From contig LADW01000078.1 in NCBI GenBank assembly GCA_000961695.1, positions 1-34,691 of the forward strand: a DNA stretch of 34,691 bases, read 5' to 3'. Origin of the DNA: Hyphomonadaceae bacterium BRH_c29. GTDB lineage: Bacteria; Pseudomonadota; Alphaproteobacteria; Caulobacterales; Hyphomonadaceae. The notes beneath the pieces were generated by a model, which saw nothing but the letters and a program-made list of their open reading frames with translations, was not told the DNA's origin and searched no databases. The position numbers were made by a program, and so were the translations under genes. Shown one piece after another: positions 8,280-17,264 of the stretch. Numbering within the stretch: the first letter of the stretch is position 1; each line of letters opens with the position of its first letter.

Positions 8280-9410
8280 ATGCCGTTGAGAAACCTCACA
8301 TGGAAAGGCCGCCTCGTCCTTGGGGCAATCTTGATCGCAGGTCTTGCCTCGCTGCCTTTCGCGCTCAGCCCGATCTCGCCGGTGTCTGTCAGCGTTGCTT
8401 CCGCGGCTGCGGCGGGCCCAGAATACGATGTCGACTTCACCACCCTGGAAACGGATGGACCTTATCCTGAAGGCATGGTCGCAGAGCCGGACGGCGGACT
8501 CCTTGTCGGCCACGAAGATGGCTCGCTCGCGCGCATCACGCTCGATGGTGCGGGCAATGTATCGACCGCTGGAAGAATTGCCGAGCTTGGCGGGCATAGT
8601 ATCGGCCTCGTCCGGGATGAGGCCCGTGACACGTATTGGTCCGCGACCTTTCCGCTGGGGCTTCAGGAGCTGGGGTCGAAGGGCGTTCTGAAAACGATTG
8701 AAAGCGTGGACGATGTCGCCCTCGGCTTCCCCGATGATGTGGCGGTGGACGACGACGGGATCGTCTATCTCACCGATGCCAGCACACGCTACAATCCGCT
8801 GACGACAAAGCCGGGCGCGCCCTATGTCCTGTGGGACTTCATGGAAGGGCGCGCGAACGGGCGCCTGATTGCCTATGACCCGGAAACGGGGGAGGCCCGG
8901 ACGGTGCTGGACAAGCTGGCCTTTCCAAGCGGTGTGGTGCTGACGCAGGACGGCTCGGCCCTCCTGATCGTCGAGGTCACGCGCTACCGCGTCATTCGCT
9001 ATGAGCTGAAAGGGCCGGACCGTGGGATCGTGTCTGTCTTTGCAGACCGGTTGCCGGGCATTCCGGACGACGTCTTTACCGATACGCAGGGGCGCATCTG
9101 GGTGACGCTGGTGGCACCGCGGGATGCCGTAATGGACAACTGGATCGCGCCTTACCCCTACATTGCCCGGCTGATCTCCCTGCTTCCATGGTCTGTCCAG
9201 AACGGCATGCTGGCGCCCGCAGATACGGGCGGCCGTGTCGTGAGGCTCTCAGAGACAGGGGCGCCAGACTGCACGCTGCGCGTCTCAGAAGGGCCGCCGC
9301 CCGCGAATGGTCTCATGCGCGACGGCAAGGTCATACTGGGACGACTGGGCGGAACAGCCCTGATTTCAGTCGATCCGCGAAGATGCGATGCCGGGACCAC
9401 CGCCGAATAA
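8280..9410 (+). CDS. Exported strictosidine-synthase-like / SMP-30-type beta-propeller protein
   Basis: The product has 376 residues. A hydrophobic N-terminus (about 11-29) followed by an Ala-rich stretch to about residue 45 acts as a signal peptide or membrane anchor. A six-bladed propeller follows, with the family signatures GFPDDVAVDDDGIVYLTDAS (149-168), RYNP (170-173), GRLIAYDPETG and FPSGVVLTQDG. It also has VTRYRVIRYELKGP (233-246) and LPGIPDDV. These match the strictosidine synthase-like branch, whose bacterial members are usually hydrolases or lactonases, not alkaloid synthases. It starts 3 nt after the hydroxylase stop, so the two are probably translationally coupled. A lactonase or esterase acting on the hydroxylated product is a plausible inference. 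No Shine-Dalgarno box stands out. Confidence 0.85.
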   Translation: MPLRNLTWKGRLVLGAILIAGLASLPFALSPISPVSVSVASAAAAGPEYDVDFTTLETDGPYPEGMVAEPDGGLLVGHEDGSLARITLDGAGNVSTAGRIAELGGHSIGLVRDEARDTYWSATFPLGLQELGSKGVLKTIESVDDVALGFPDDVAVDDDGIVYLTDASTRYNPLTTKPGAPYVLWDFMEGRANGRLIAYDPETGEARTVLDKLAFPSGVVLTQDGSALLIVEVTRYRVIRYELKGPDRGIVSVFADRLPGIPDDVFTDTQGRIWVTLVAPRDAVMDNWIAPYPYIARLISLLPWSVQNGMLAPADTGGRVVRLSETGAPDCTLRVSEGPPPANGLMRDGKVILGRLGGTALISVDPRRCDAGTTAE

Positions 9411-9504
9411 GCCTCGCCCGTGTGCGCCCGAGTGTTGCGCAAACGCCAGCTTGCCTGTGTATTTGGGCGCTAGGCGTAGCGTGCTGAGCGAAGCGGAACT
9501 GAAT

Positions 9505-10473
9505 ATGACTGAGCGGATGGATTGGGACAATATGCGCGTGTTCCGCGTCGTTGCGGAACTTGGCAGCATGAACGCAGCGGCCCATCGTCTGCAGGAGTCG
9601 GCGCCGACGATCAGCCGCAAGATCGACCAGCTCGAAGAAGACCTGAAAACCCAGTTGCTCGTTCGAACGACCCGAGGGGTCGAGTTGACCGATGCCGGGC
9701 GGATCGCGCTCAGCCATATCCACGCCATGGCCGAGTCGGTCAGCGAAGTGTTCGAGAATGCCGGCAATCGCGACCGCGATGTGGAAGGGCGTATCGTCCT
9801 GGCCACGGGTGACGGTCTCGGCCCTTACTGGATCGCGCCGCGCTTGCCGGAATTCCAGGCAGCGAACCCGAAAGTCCAGCTGCGCATGCAGGTCATCGAC
9901 AAGGCGCCGGATCTCAGTGAAGGCGAAGCGGACATCGCCATCCAGTTCACAGAACCGAAATCGCCGGAGATCATCGGCCGGAAGCTGGGCGTGCTTCACT
10001 ATATGAGCTTCGTTTCGGAGGGCTATTTCGCAAACCTGCAGGAACCGGAGCCCACCAGCCATTTCGAATATTATCGCCACAGGACGATCCTGCATGAGGG
10101 ATACATCAATCAGATCGAGCGCTGGGCCCCGCGCATCGCCGAACTGAAAAAGATGATCGATTATGCGCTGGTCACCAACTCGGCGGCGACGATGATTGAG
10201 GTCTGCGCAGCGGGCGGCGGCATTGCTGTGCTGCCGTCTTATATTGGCGAGATCGACAAACGGCTGAAGCCGCTGGACCTGCCCGAGGTCGCCCCCATTC
10301 AGTTCTGGCTGACTTACACTGAGCGCGTGCGCCGTTTGCCCCAGGGCCAGGCTGTGCTGGACTGGCTGTGGACGATATTCGACGAGCGCAAGATTGCCTG
10401 GTTCCGGGAAGCCTTCGTGCATCCGTCCCAGATCAAGAAGGGCAAAGATTCAATAATCGCCCGGTTTCCTTAG
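9505..10473 (+). CDS. LysR-family transcriptional regulator
   Basis: The 322-residue regulator has an N-terminal winged helix-turn-helix (MRVFRVVAELGSMNAAAHRL, then APTISRKIDQLEEDL) and a C-terminal periplasmic-binding-like effector domain from about residue 95. The LysR HTH begins right after MTERMDWDN, so I placed the start at ATG9505; ATG9517 is possible. The longer frame from 9388 would overlap the propeller gene by 23 nt and has no conserved extension. It lies 94 nt downstream of the propeller gene in the same direction, so it could be the last gene of the receptor operon or have its own promoter. Together with the AraC-type gene it frames the three metabolic genes with regulators. Confidence 0.92.
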   Translation: MTERMDWDNMRVFRVVAELGSMNAAAHRLQESAPTISRKIDQLEEDLKTQLLVRTTRGVELTDAGRIALSHIHAMAESVSEVFENAGNRDRDVEGRIVLATGDGLGPYWIAPRLPEFQAANPKVQLRMQVIDKAPDLSEGEADIAIQFTEPKSPEIIGRKLGVLHYMSFVSEGYFANLQEPEPTSHFEYYRHRTILHEGYINQIERWAPRIAELKKMIDYALVTNSAATMIEVCAAGGGIAVLPSYIGEIDKRLKPLDLPEVAPIQFWLTYTERVRRLPQGQAVLDWLWTIFDERKIAWFREAFVHPSQIKKGKDSIIARFP

Positions 10474-10512
10474 AACCCGGGCGATATTGAGCTTTCAGGC
10501 CGGGGCCTGTTT
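10456..10512 (+). terminator. Hairpins between convergent lysR-type and XRE genes
   Basis: Two stems lie in the 37-nt gap and the adjoining gene ends. A 9-bp stem ATCGCCCGG/CCGGGCGAT (10456-10464 with 10477-10485) encloses the LysR stop codon. A shorter stem CAGGC/GCCTG (10496-10509) is followed by TTTAG. The second can act as a weak plus-strand terminator; the first may stabilise the transcript end. Confidence 0.45.
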
Positions 10513-10888
10513 AGTCTGCCGAGAGGGCTTTCAGGACGCGCGCCATGGAGCCCAGTCTATCGACTGAGTTGGCGCGGTTGATCCAGGAATGACATTCATT
10601 GCGGGCGCGCTCCAGCGGATCGGGGGCGCTGCCTTTGCGGTTGGTCGTGTCTTCGAACAGGTCGGTGATCGAAACGCGGAGCACGTCGGCGACGTTCGAC
10701 AGCATGCCGGCGCTCAGACGGTTGGTGCCCGTTTCGTATTTTTGAAGTTGTTGGTGGGAGATGCCGAGCTCGGAGCCGAGTTCGGCGAGCGTCATATTGC
10801 GATCAAGGCGAAGTTTGCGGATTTTTTCTCCAACCATCTGGTCGATTGCGGTTGGGGCGCGGGATGTAGTCTGTCGGCGTGTTGGCAC
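10511..10888 (-). CDS. XRE-family helix-turn-helix regulator
   Basis: The product has about 125 residues. A Cro/C1-type helix-turn-helix spans the segment EKIRKLRLDRNMTLAELGSE, then GISHQQLQKYETGTNRLSAG, with the family's QxxYE motif. A short helical C-terminal region follows. It probably binds DNA as a dimer. No toxin-like partner gene lies next to it, so an antitoxin role is not supported. Two GTG starts are possible. GTG10888 has GAGGA 10 nt upstream, while GTG10903 (adding five residues) has no ribosome-binding site, so I prefer 10888. A symmetric AT-rich element directly upstream may be an autoregulatory operator. Confidence 0.85.
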   Translation of the reverse strand: MPTRRQTTSRAPTAIDQMVGEKIRKLRLDRNMTLAELGSELGISHQQLQKYETGTNRLSAGMLSNVADVLRVSITDLFEDTTNRKGSAPDPLERARNECHSWINRANSVDRLGSMARVLKALSAD

Positions 10889-10903
10889 GTGATATTTCCT
10901 CAC

Positions 10904-10918
10904 AATAATATATTACTG
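10904..10918 (-). promoter_or_regulatory. Symmetric AT-rich element upstream of the XRE gene
   Basis: The perfect 10-bp palindrome TAATATATTA (10906-10915) is flanked by imperfectly matching CA and TG. It lies 15 nt upstream of the first possible GTG. It could serve as -10 box and as operator for the XRE protein itself. The surrounding 10904-11129 region is unusually AT-rich for this window and holds no gene that I can support. Confidence 0.35.
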
Positions 10919-11129
10919 AGTGGAAAATCTTCGCTCAGAGGGTGTTTAAGCAAACTCCGAGCTTGTAAAAAAAATGGAGGACTGACCTGTCCGGTCTGTG
11001 AGGCAGCGTTTGTTACCTCGCTGAAGAGGTTAAGTCATTTCATCATAACTGTCTATAAAATATGGAAAAATCGTTCTGGGGGAATGGGATTCGCCCTCTG
11101 CAATCATTCTTACAGAAGTTGCGATTCAC

Positions 11130-14100
11130 TCAGTAATCCTTTTTCCACGTTACAGAGATTTTACTTTCGCCCGTCGCGTTTGTTTCCGAAGTCACTGAGA
11201 CCTGCGGACGAGGCTGCCATTCGACCTCCACGGAACTGCCATCGGCTCCTGCAGATTTAAGCTCGAGGTACACATCTTCGGTCAGATACTGGCCTACACC
11301 GATCTCCGCGCCGCCCGAATCGGACGTTCCGATCGACAGCCGGTCGATCCCGAGCGCGTCCTGAACGCCGCTTGCCGGGTCGAATCCGGTGTCATTTCCG
11401 CTCAGCCGCGCGATCGTATTGGCGAGCTGCGCGGCCTCCAGGGCGGACAGGTCGATCGACGAGCGGCCAAACAGGAGGCGGGAGAGGATTTCGTCCTGTG
11501 GCAGGTCTGGTGAGCTGGTCAGTTCGATTGTCGGCTTCATCGGCGAGCCGGTCACGTCCACCTGCACATCGAAACCGTTCACTGTCCGGTCGGCAGACAG
11601 GTCAATCTGGGCGCGGCTGACCGGCCCGTCGAATGTGATCGTGCCAGTGTCGAACACGAAGGGGCGGCCTGCCAGGTCGAGATCGCCGCGCACCAGCGTG
11701 GTCTTGCCGTCGAGGCGCGGTGCGGCCGGCGTGCCGGTCAGGTCCAGATCCATCTTCCATTCGCTGTCCAGTCCGCGGCCGGTGAAATAGACGCGGCGGT
11801 CGGCTTTCAGGTTGATGTCGAGGGCCATCGTGCGGCGCAGCTTGCTGGCGCCCGGCTCGGCGGGTGGGTCGTCGGTCCAGCGAACATCCAGCGCATGCGG
11901 GCGGGACGAGGGCAGATTGTCCAGTGAGAAGCGCGCCTGGTCGATAAAGACCTTGCCGGAAAGCGTGCGGGCATCCGCGCCGTCAGCCAGAACCAGCTCG
12001 CCGGTGCCGCGCGCATTGTCCCCGTCGCGATTGTAGAGAAGCAGGCTCTTGAAGCCGACCGTCAGGTCTGTTTGCTCGCCAGCGAGGCTGCCTTTGAGCG
12101 TGAACGAGCCGCCCCCCGGCGCGCCGCCCTTGGCATCGACTGTCAGCGCCTTGCCGTCATAGCCGGCATCGAGCGAGATGCCCGACAGCTGGAAGCCGAG
12201 GCTGCCGAGTTCGTAGGTGCCGTTCTCGACATTGGCCTTGGCCGTGAATTCCGGCGCGTCCAGCGTGCCGGAGAGGCTGGCGGATGCATCCACGTTGCCG
12301 CTGACATCATGGCCGTAGGCGAGCGCGGCGGTGCGCAGTGTGGCGAGGTCACCCTTCAATGTGGCGGCGCCCTTCAGTGGGGCTGTCCGGTTCGCAGCAA
12401 CCAGTTTGCCTGCCTCTGCGACCACGGGTAACTGAGCGTTTCCGTTGAAGGACAGCCGGCCGCCATAGTCGCTGGTCAGGCGCATCGACAGGCTATTGCG
12501 GCTGAGCGTGCCGTCGACATTCAGCAAGAGCGAGGAATCAAGCCCTGGCACGTCGCTGGCCGCCACAATGTGGAGGGTGCCGGACGGATCGGCCCCGAAC
12601 ACGCGAAGGTCTCCGTGGCCTTCAAGAAGCGTACGGTTGGTGGTCGCCTCGTAGAGGGCGAGAACCGGGCTGAGGTCGATGCCGGTGGCGTCGAAGACGA
12701 GACGGGTCTCTTCGTCGCCGCCACCTGTGAAGGCGGCCTTGATGCGCCCGCTGAGCAGGGAGATGTCTGCGTCGAGTTCCGGCGCGCTGCCGAGCTTCCA
12801 GTGGGCCGGGGCTGCTGTCGAGACAGGCTCGCCGAGCGCCGTGCCTGAAAGCTCGAACATACCGTTCGCTGCTGGCTCGCTGAAGCTGGCCGAAGCGATA
12901 AAGGTCAGGTTGGTCGGATAGTCCGGCACGTCAGAGACGAAATTTGCCCGGATGTCATAGCCTTCCGGCGCGTTGCGAAGGGTGGCGGTGGCCCGGTCGA
13001 ACAACAGCGCGCGGTTGGGGCCGAGGGCGAGGTCTGTCACCGCAAGGTCGGCGACGAGGGCGAAGGGGGCATCGCCCGTGCGGTCAAAATGGATCGTGCC
13101 CTTGGCGTCGCGGGCCTGGCCGCTGCTCCACGAGAGGGCTGTTCCGTCTATCGTGACATCGCCCGTCAGGTCGCCGGAATCGGCCAGTGTGACGGCGCCG
13201 GTGAAGCTGCCGGGGCCGAGCGTGCCGATCAGGTCCGTCAGACGCGTTTCGCCATCGGTTCGCTCCAGTCTTGCATCGGCGCTGAGCGCTTCGCCGTCGA
13301 CCAGGGCTTTCAGGGTGAGCGGGCCGGAGATCAGCTTGCCGGTGTCGAGCAGGCTGGCCGTCAGGGCGAGGTCATCAACGGCGCGGCCAGAGCCGGTTGC
13401 CGTGCCGCCTGTGGTGCGGATTTCGAAGCGGCGGGCCTTTGCCCGGCCGGTCAGCTGGACCTGCGCGCTGCCGAGCGAGACGTCCCAGCCGCCAGCGGAA
13501 ATGGGGGCAGATTGGGTGAGCGAAGCGCGCACATCGCTGTTGCCAGACCAGGACCATGTGCCTGCAGCCGTGATCCTGGTGCGTGTACCGGTGATCGTAG
13601 CGGACTTTATCTGTACGCCGCCGGTCTTCATCTGTAACTCAGCGGTGACCGAGGGTGCGGTGCCCGTCGCCTCGATGAGGGGGGCGGGCAATCCGGCGAG
13701 GTCGGCGGCGGTCAGTTTGAAGCCGATGGCAGGTTTGGCGAGGGCGCCGCTGACGCTGAAGGGGCCGGACACGCGCCCGCGCACCGATCCGGACATCGGG
13801 TCGAGGGCGGTGGCGAGTGTGCCTGAGAGGTCCAGCTTCTGCGTGGCCAGATCGATTGTGCCGGTCGTCGTAACGTTGCCTTTGGCCAGTTCGGCGCGGG
13901 TTTCGGCCAGCGTGACGAGGCGGGCGGTGCGGTCATACGTGCCGGCGACGTGGAGGGCGGTTGTCTTGCCGAACAGGGGCGCGGCGGCGTCGACGCTGGC
14001 GAGCAGGCCGGTGGTTTTCAGGTCGCCGGAGAAGGTGATGTCCGGCTGGCCAATCGTGACGCGGACCGGGCCTTCGGCCTGTTTGAACGGCAGGGCGCCT

Positions 14101-15248
14101 TCGCCGCTGACAGTCAGCTTTGCATTGCCCTGCAGCAGCCAGTCTTTCCGGTCCTGCGCCGCGTTGCCGGTGAAGGCGAACGTGCCGGGCTCGCCCAGAA
14201 GGGGCTGGATGTCCGTCATCTGGACATCGAGATCGGTCGTGTCCTTCAGCTTCCAGGTCTTGGTGTTCATGTTGCCGCGAAGGGAGAGCGTGCCAGCGCG
14301 CAGCGTTGCCTTGACGCCGAAGGGCGCATCGCGCCGCCCGGTCGTGCTTTCGAGGCGCAGCGTGGCGGCATCCCCGACAAGGGCGATCAACTGGCTGCCC
14401 AGCATGGGCAGGTGGGTGGCGTCGAGCTTGGCGTCGGCGGTCAGGCGCTTGTCGTGGATCTTCAGCTGCGCAGTCGCGACCGGCTGGTCGCCGAGGGTCA
14501 GCGTGGCCTCGCCGGTGGCGGCCTCTGGCGTGCCGGACGCAGAGGCTTTCAGCGAGACGCCGGTGCCGGTCTGAAGGCCGATCAGGTTCGCGATGACGCC
14601 ATCGGGGGCGCCGTTGATGTCGGTGTCGAGGCTGAAGGAGCCGGTGGCATCGCGGCGCAGGTCGATCAGGAACCGGTCATTGCCAGTATCGCGCGGGGTT
14701 GCGTCGAGACGCGCGGCCAGTGTGCTTCCGTCCTGGTCGTACCGGCCGGTGACCGCGAAGTGGGCTTCCGGTCCGGCAAAGCCTTCCTCGAAAGCGAGGT
14801 CGGGAATGCTCAGATTGCGGAGCTTGATGCGGAGGCTCGACGAGCTGTTGGAAGGCGGCTGCTTTTCTGTCACCGGCTGGCGGAGGAAGTCGATCTTTCC
14901 GGCGGACAGCGCGTTCACGTCGACCAGGCCAGAGATGAGCGCCATGGGCGACCAGTCCAGAGAGACGTTCTGCGCGACCACCCATTCCCCTTCGCCATCG
15001 CGCACGGAGAGGCGGCTGAGATAGAGCTTGCCCAGCGGGTCACCGGAGAGGCCTTTGGCGTCAATCGTACCATAGGCGCCCGCCTTGCGGCCATCGATCT
15101 GCGACAAGAGCCAGGCGCGCCCGCCATCGCTGGCAATCCATATGCGCGCAGAGATCAGCGCCACGAGGACGATCAGGAGAATGCCTGCTGCTGCCGAAAG
15201 CCAGGGGCGCTTCAGGACCGGAGACATGATCTGTTTCAGGCCTGGCAT
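11130..15248 (-). CDS. tamB: TamB, translocation and assembly module subunit (DUF490)
   Basis: The 1372-residue protein has one N-terminal membrane anchor (about residues 17-35) and a very long beta-rich periplasmic region, ending in the DUF490/TamB domain. Its C-terminal part has the family pattern SSPDLPQDEILSRLLFGRS, then IDRLSIG, and a final barrel-like strand pattern TEDVYLELK and VSVTSETNATGESKISV. AsmA/TamB proteins form a hydrophobic groove that bridges the inner and outer membranes. With TamA they help insert some outer-membrane proteins and move phospholipids. Length and order fit alphaproteobacterial TamB. The ATG overlaps the tamA stop by one nucleotide (TGATG), so translation is coupled. 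The antisense strand contains very long open frames that are shadows. Confidence 0.92.
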   Translation of the reverse strand: MPGLKQIMSPVLKRPWLSAAAGILLIVLVALISARIWIASDGGRAWLLSQIDGRKAGAYGTIDAKGLSGDPLGKLYLSRLSVRDGEGEWVVAQNVSLDWSPMALISGLVDVNALSAGKIDFLRQPVTEKQPPSNSSSSLRIKLRNLSIPDLAFEEGFAGPEAHFAVTGRYDQDGSTLAARLDATPRDTGNDRFLIDLRRDATGSFSLDTDINGAPDGVIANLIGLQTGTGVSLKASASGTPEAATGEATLTLGDQPVATAQLKIHDKRLTADAKLDATHLPMLGSQLIALVGDAATLRLESTTGRRDAPFGVKATLRAGTLSLRGNMNTKTWKLKDTTDLDVQMTDIQPLLGEPGTFAFTGNAAQDRKDWLLQGNAKLTVSGEGALPFKQAEGPVRVTIGQPDITFSGDLKTTGLLASVDAAAPLFGKTTALHVAGTYDRTARLVTLAETRAELAKGNVTTTGTIDLATQKLDLSGTLATALDPMSGSVRGRVSGPFSVSGALAKPAIGFKLTAADLAGLPAPLIEATGTAPSVTAELQMKTGGVQIKSATITGTRTRITAAGTWSWSGNSDVRASLTQSAPISAGGWDVSLGSAQVQLTGRAKARRFEIRTTGGTATGSGRAVDDLALTASLLDTGKLISGPLTLKALVDGEALSADARLERTDGETRLTDLIGTLGPGSFTGAVTLADSGDLTGDVTIDGTALSWSSGQARDAKGTIHFDRTGDAPFALVADLAVTDLALGPNRALLFDRATATLRNAPEGYDIRANFVSDVPDYPTNLTFIASASFSEPAANGMFELSGTALGEPVSTAAPAHWKLGSAPELDADISLLSGRIKAAFTGGGDEETRLVFDATGIDLSPVLALYEATTNRTLLEGHGDLRVFGADPSGTLHIVAASDVPGLDSSLLLNVDGTLSRNSLSMRLTSDYGGRLSFNGNAQLPVVAEAGKLVAANRTAPLKGAATLKGDLATLRTAALAYGHDVSGNVDASASLSGTLDAPEFTAKANVENGTYELGSLGFQLSGISLDAGYDGKALTVDAKGGAPGGGSFTLKGSLAGEQTDLTVGFKSLLLYNRDGDNARGTGELVLADGADARTLSGKVFIDQARFSLDNLPSSRPHALDVRWTDDPPAEPGASKLRRTMALDINLKADRRVYFTGRGLDSEWKMDLDLTGTPAAPRLDGKTTLVRGDLDLAGRPFVFDTGTITFDGPVSRAQIDLSADRTVNGFDVQVDVTGSPMKPTIELTSSPDLPQDEILSRLLFGRSSIDLSALEAAQLANTIARLSGNDTGFDPASGVQDALGIDRLSIGTSDSGGAEIGVGQYLTEDVYLELKSAGADGSSVEVEWQPRPQVSVTSETNATGESKISVTWKKDY

Positions 15249-17095
15249 CAGAAGGCCTGCCCGATGGAAATGTAGACCTGGACCGGATCTTCGCCGTCGC
15301 GCCGGTCAATCGGCGTTGCGATGTCGAAGCGGATCGGGCCGAAGCCCGGATAGTAGCGCACGCCAAGGCCGAAGGCGCTGCGCATGTCTCCGAACACGGA
15401 GCCGAAATCGGAGGCCGCCGCGCCACTGTCGACGAAAGCGACATAGCCCCATTTCTTCGATTTGCGCCAGCGAAGCTCAAACGAGGTATCGAACAGGGCC
15501 TCGCCGCCGACATAGTCGCCGTCGAGGTTGCGGGGTGAGAGGGACTGGTAGGCAAAGCCGCGCACCGATCCGCCGCCACCGGCAAAGAACAGGCGGTCAG
15601 CCGGCACATCCGTATCGCCAAGGAAGCCGCCGGCTTCGACGCGGGCGGCCGCGACCAGTTTGTCTGTAAACGAATGATAGGTCGTGGCAGATGTCAGGTA
15701 GCGGGTATAGTTGGCGTTCACCGTGCCGGTCGAGAGGCTCGGCTCCAGCGTCGCAAGCAGGCGGTTGCCGTCCTGCGGGTCGAGCGGGTTATTGACCGTG
15801 TCATAGGTGCCGCTGAGCGGCAGGGAGAAGGTCACCTGATCAATCGGGTCTGACGGGCCGGAACGGGTCAGTTCGTATTCCACCGTGCGCGTCACATCGA
15901 CATAGCTGCCGATGGAGACGGTGAAGTTCTTGTTGAAGGGCTGCGACAAGGTCAGGCCGGTCTTGGCACCTTTCAGGTCATAAGCGTCGGTCTGGATGTC
16001 GCGCAGGCCAGCCTCTGCAGTCAGCGTGCGGCCATAGCGCAGGATGTTGGGCAGCTCATAGGTCGCTTTCAGATTGCTGCCGAGATTGGCGGCAGAGCCT
16101 TCGAACCGCAACGAGTCGCCCCGTCCGGTCAGGTTGCGACGTTCCCAGAAGGCTTCGACGCCCGCACCTTCGGTGGTGGACACGGACGCGCCGCCGCCGA
16201 TGGAGCGATGCTTGGCTTCTGCAAGCTGCAGCTGGACGGTGTGGTTGCCGTCAGCGCCGGGATCTTCCGCAATGTCGATGCCGATGCCGTCATAGAGATC
16301 CGCCGAGCGCAGCCGGGTCCGCAGCGTGCCGATCTTTTTCGGGTCGTAAAAGTCACCCGGCTTCCAGGTCCGCATGACCTGAACGGCGGACGGCCGCGTG
16401 GAGATGTTCTCCGGCAGCACCATCTGGCCGAGCTTCACGCGCGGGCCGGGCTTCAGTTTGTAGGTGATCTCGACGGTGGAGTCGGCGCGGGAGGCGAGCA
16501 GGTCGATGTCCGAACTGGTGGCAAACGCGTAGCCGGCCTCTTTCAGGCGGCTCACCAGCGTGGCGTTGAGCCGCTCGATCGAGGTCGTATGCGCCGGTGC
16601 GCCGACGAAGAGGGAGGCTTTCTGCCGGTCGATATGGTCCTGCGTTTCGGCGTCCAGCTCGCCGTCCAGCTTGACGGTGACCGACGCGATACGGAAGCGC
16701 TTGCCCGGTGTGACATCGATCCGGGGCGTATCCGTGGTGTTGCTGATCGATTGCGGCACAGCCGTGGCGGCGAGGTAGCCCTCGGAGGAGAGGAATTCCT
16801 TCACCGTCTCTGCGGCGCGCTCGGCGCGGCGGCGGGCTTCCAGAATGCTGGCCGGTGGCGCGCTATAGGTTTCCAGAACCTCCCTGGCGCGCGGGGCCAG
16901 GCTGCCGGGAACGCCGTCCAGTGTCGCCGGGGTGATTTTCGCGCCGGATGCGCCGGTTTCACCGCCATTTCCGCCGAACGAGGCGCACGCCGTCAGGGTC
17001 CCCGCCAGTGCGAGACTGGCAGCGCAACGGGCAAGGCCCGAACCCTGCGGACGCGGGCGGTGGGGCGGGAGACCATCGGTCATCGATTTAACCAT
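15248..17095 (-). CDS. tamA: TamA, Omp85-family outer membrane protein, with a lipoprotein-type signal
   Basis: The 615-residue product has POTRA-like domains at about 110-300, then a 16-strand Omp85 barrel. The barrel carries the hallmark VRGF motif at 511-514 in GGGGSVRGFAYQS and a terminal beta-signal ending in Phe (QVYISIGQAF). It forms the outer-membrane half of the TAM with TamB encoded directly downstream. The N-terminus is unusual. LALAGTLTAC (28-37) reads as a type II signal sequence with lipobox LTAC, and a Gly/Ser-rich linker follows it, so the mature protein may be lipidated at Cys37. ATG17083 (residue 5) is an alternative start; neither start has a clear Shine-Dalgarno box. A promoter should lie between 17096 and 17264, divergent from the antiporter gene. 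Confidence 0.9.
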   Translation of the reverse strand: MVKSMTDGLPPHRPRPQGSGLARCAASLALAGTLTACASFGGNGGETGASGAKITPATLDGVPGSLAPRAREVLETYSAPPASILEARRRAERAAETVKEFLSSEGYLAATAVPQSISNTTDTPRIDVTPGKRFRIASVTVKLDGELDAETQDHIDRQKASLFVGAPAHTTSIERLNATLVSRLKEAGYAFATSSDIDLLASRADSTVEITYKLKPGPRVKLGQMVLPENISTRPSAVQVMRTWKPGDFYDPKKIGTLRTRLRSADLYDGIGIDIAEDPGADGNHTVQLQLAEAKHRSIGGGASVSTTEGAGVEAFWERRNLTGRGDSLRFEGSAANLGSNLKATYELPNILRYGRTLTAEAGLRDIQTDAYDLKGAKTGLTLSQPFNKNFTVSIGSYVDVTRTVEYELTRSGPSDPIDQVTFSLPLSGTYDTVNNPLDPQDGNRLLATLEPSLSTGTVNANYTRYLTSATTYHSFTDKLVAAARVEAGGFLGDTDVPADRLFFAGGGGSVRGFAYQSLSPRNLDGDYVGGEALFDTSFELRWRKSKKWGYVAFVDSGAAASDFGSVFGDMRSAFGLGVRYYPGFGPIRFDIATPIDRRDGEDPVQVYISIGQAF

Positions 17096-17202
17096 GCGAA
17101 TTCTGGACCAAATTCCTCTGCATCTCGTGAATATGGGGCGGGAGTTTGCCTTAATCCTGCATGAACTGCTGTAACTTTCAGTAAGGCGGGGGGCGGGTGA
17201 AA

Positions 17203-17221
17203 CGGCCCATTGTGCGGGCCG
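17203..17221. repeat. Small hairpin in the divergent tamA/antiporter intergenic region
   Basis: CGGCCC (17203-17208) and GGGCCG (17216-17221) form a perfect 6-bp stem with a 7-nt loop, 43 nt before the antiporter start. It could be a 5'-UTR structure or a binding site. Confidence 0.3.
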
Positions 17222-17264
17222 GTACGTAAACTATGATTGCGCGGGATTCCTGAAAGGCTTTTTT

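Noticed and set aside
10511..10888. XRE regulator as the antitoxin of a toxin-antitoxin pair
   Set aside because: No small toxin-like gene is adjacent on either side; the neighbours are a LysR regulator and tamB.
12973..15275. Long plus-strand open frames (533 and 441 codons) opposite tamB
   Set aside because: Both are low-complexity shadows of a conserved gene; their composition is Arg/Ser/Ala/Gly-rich without domain features.
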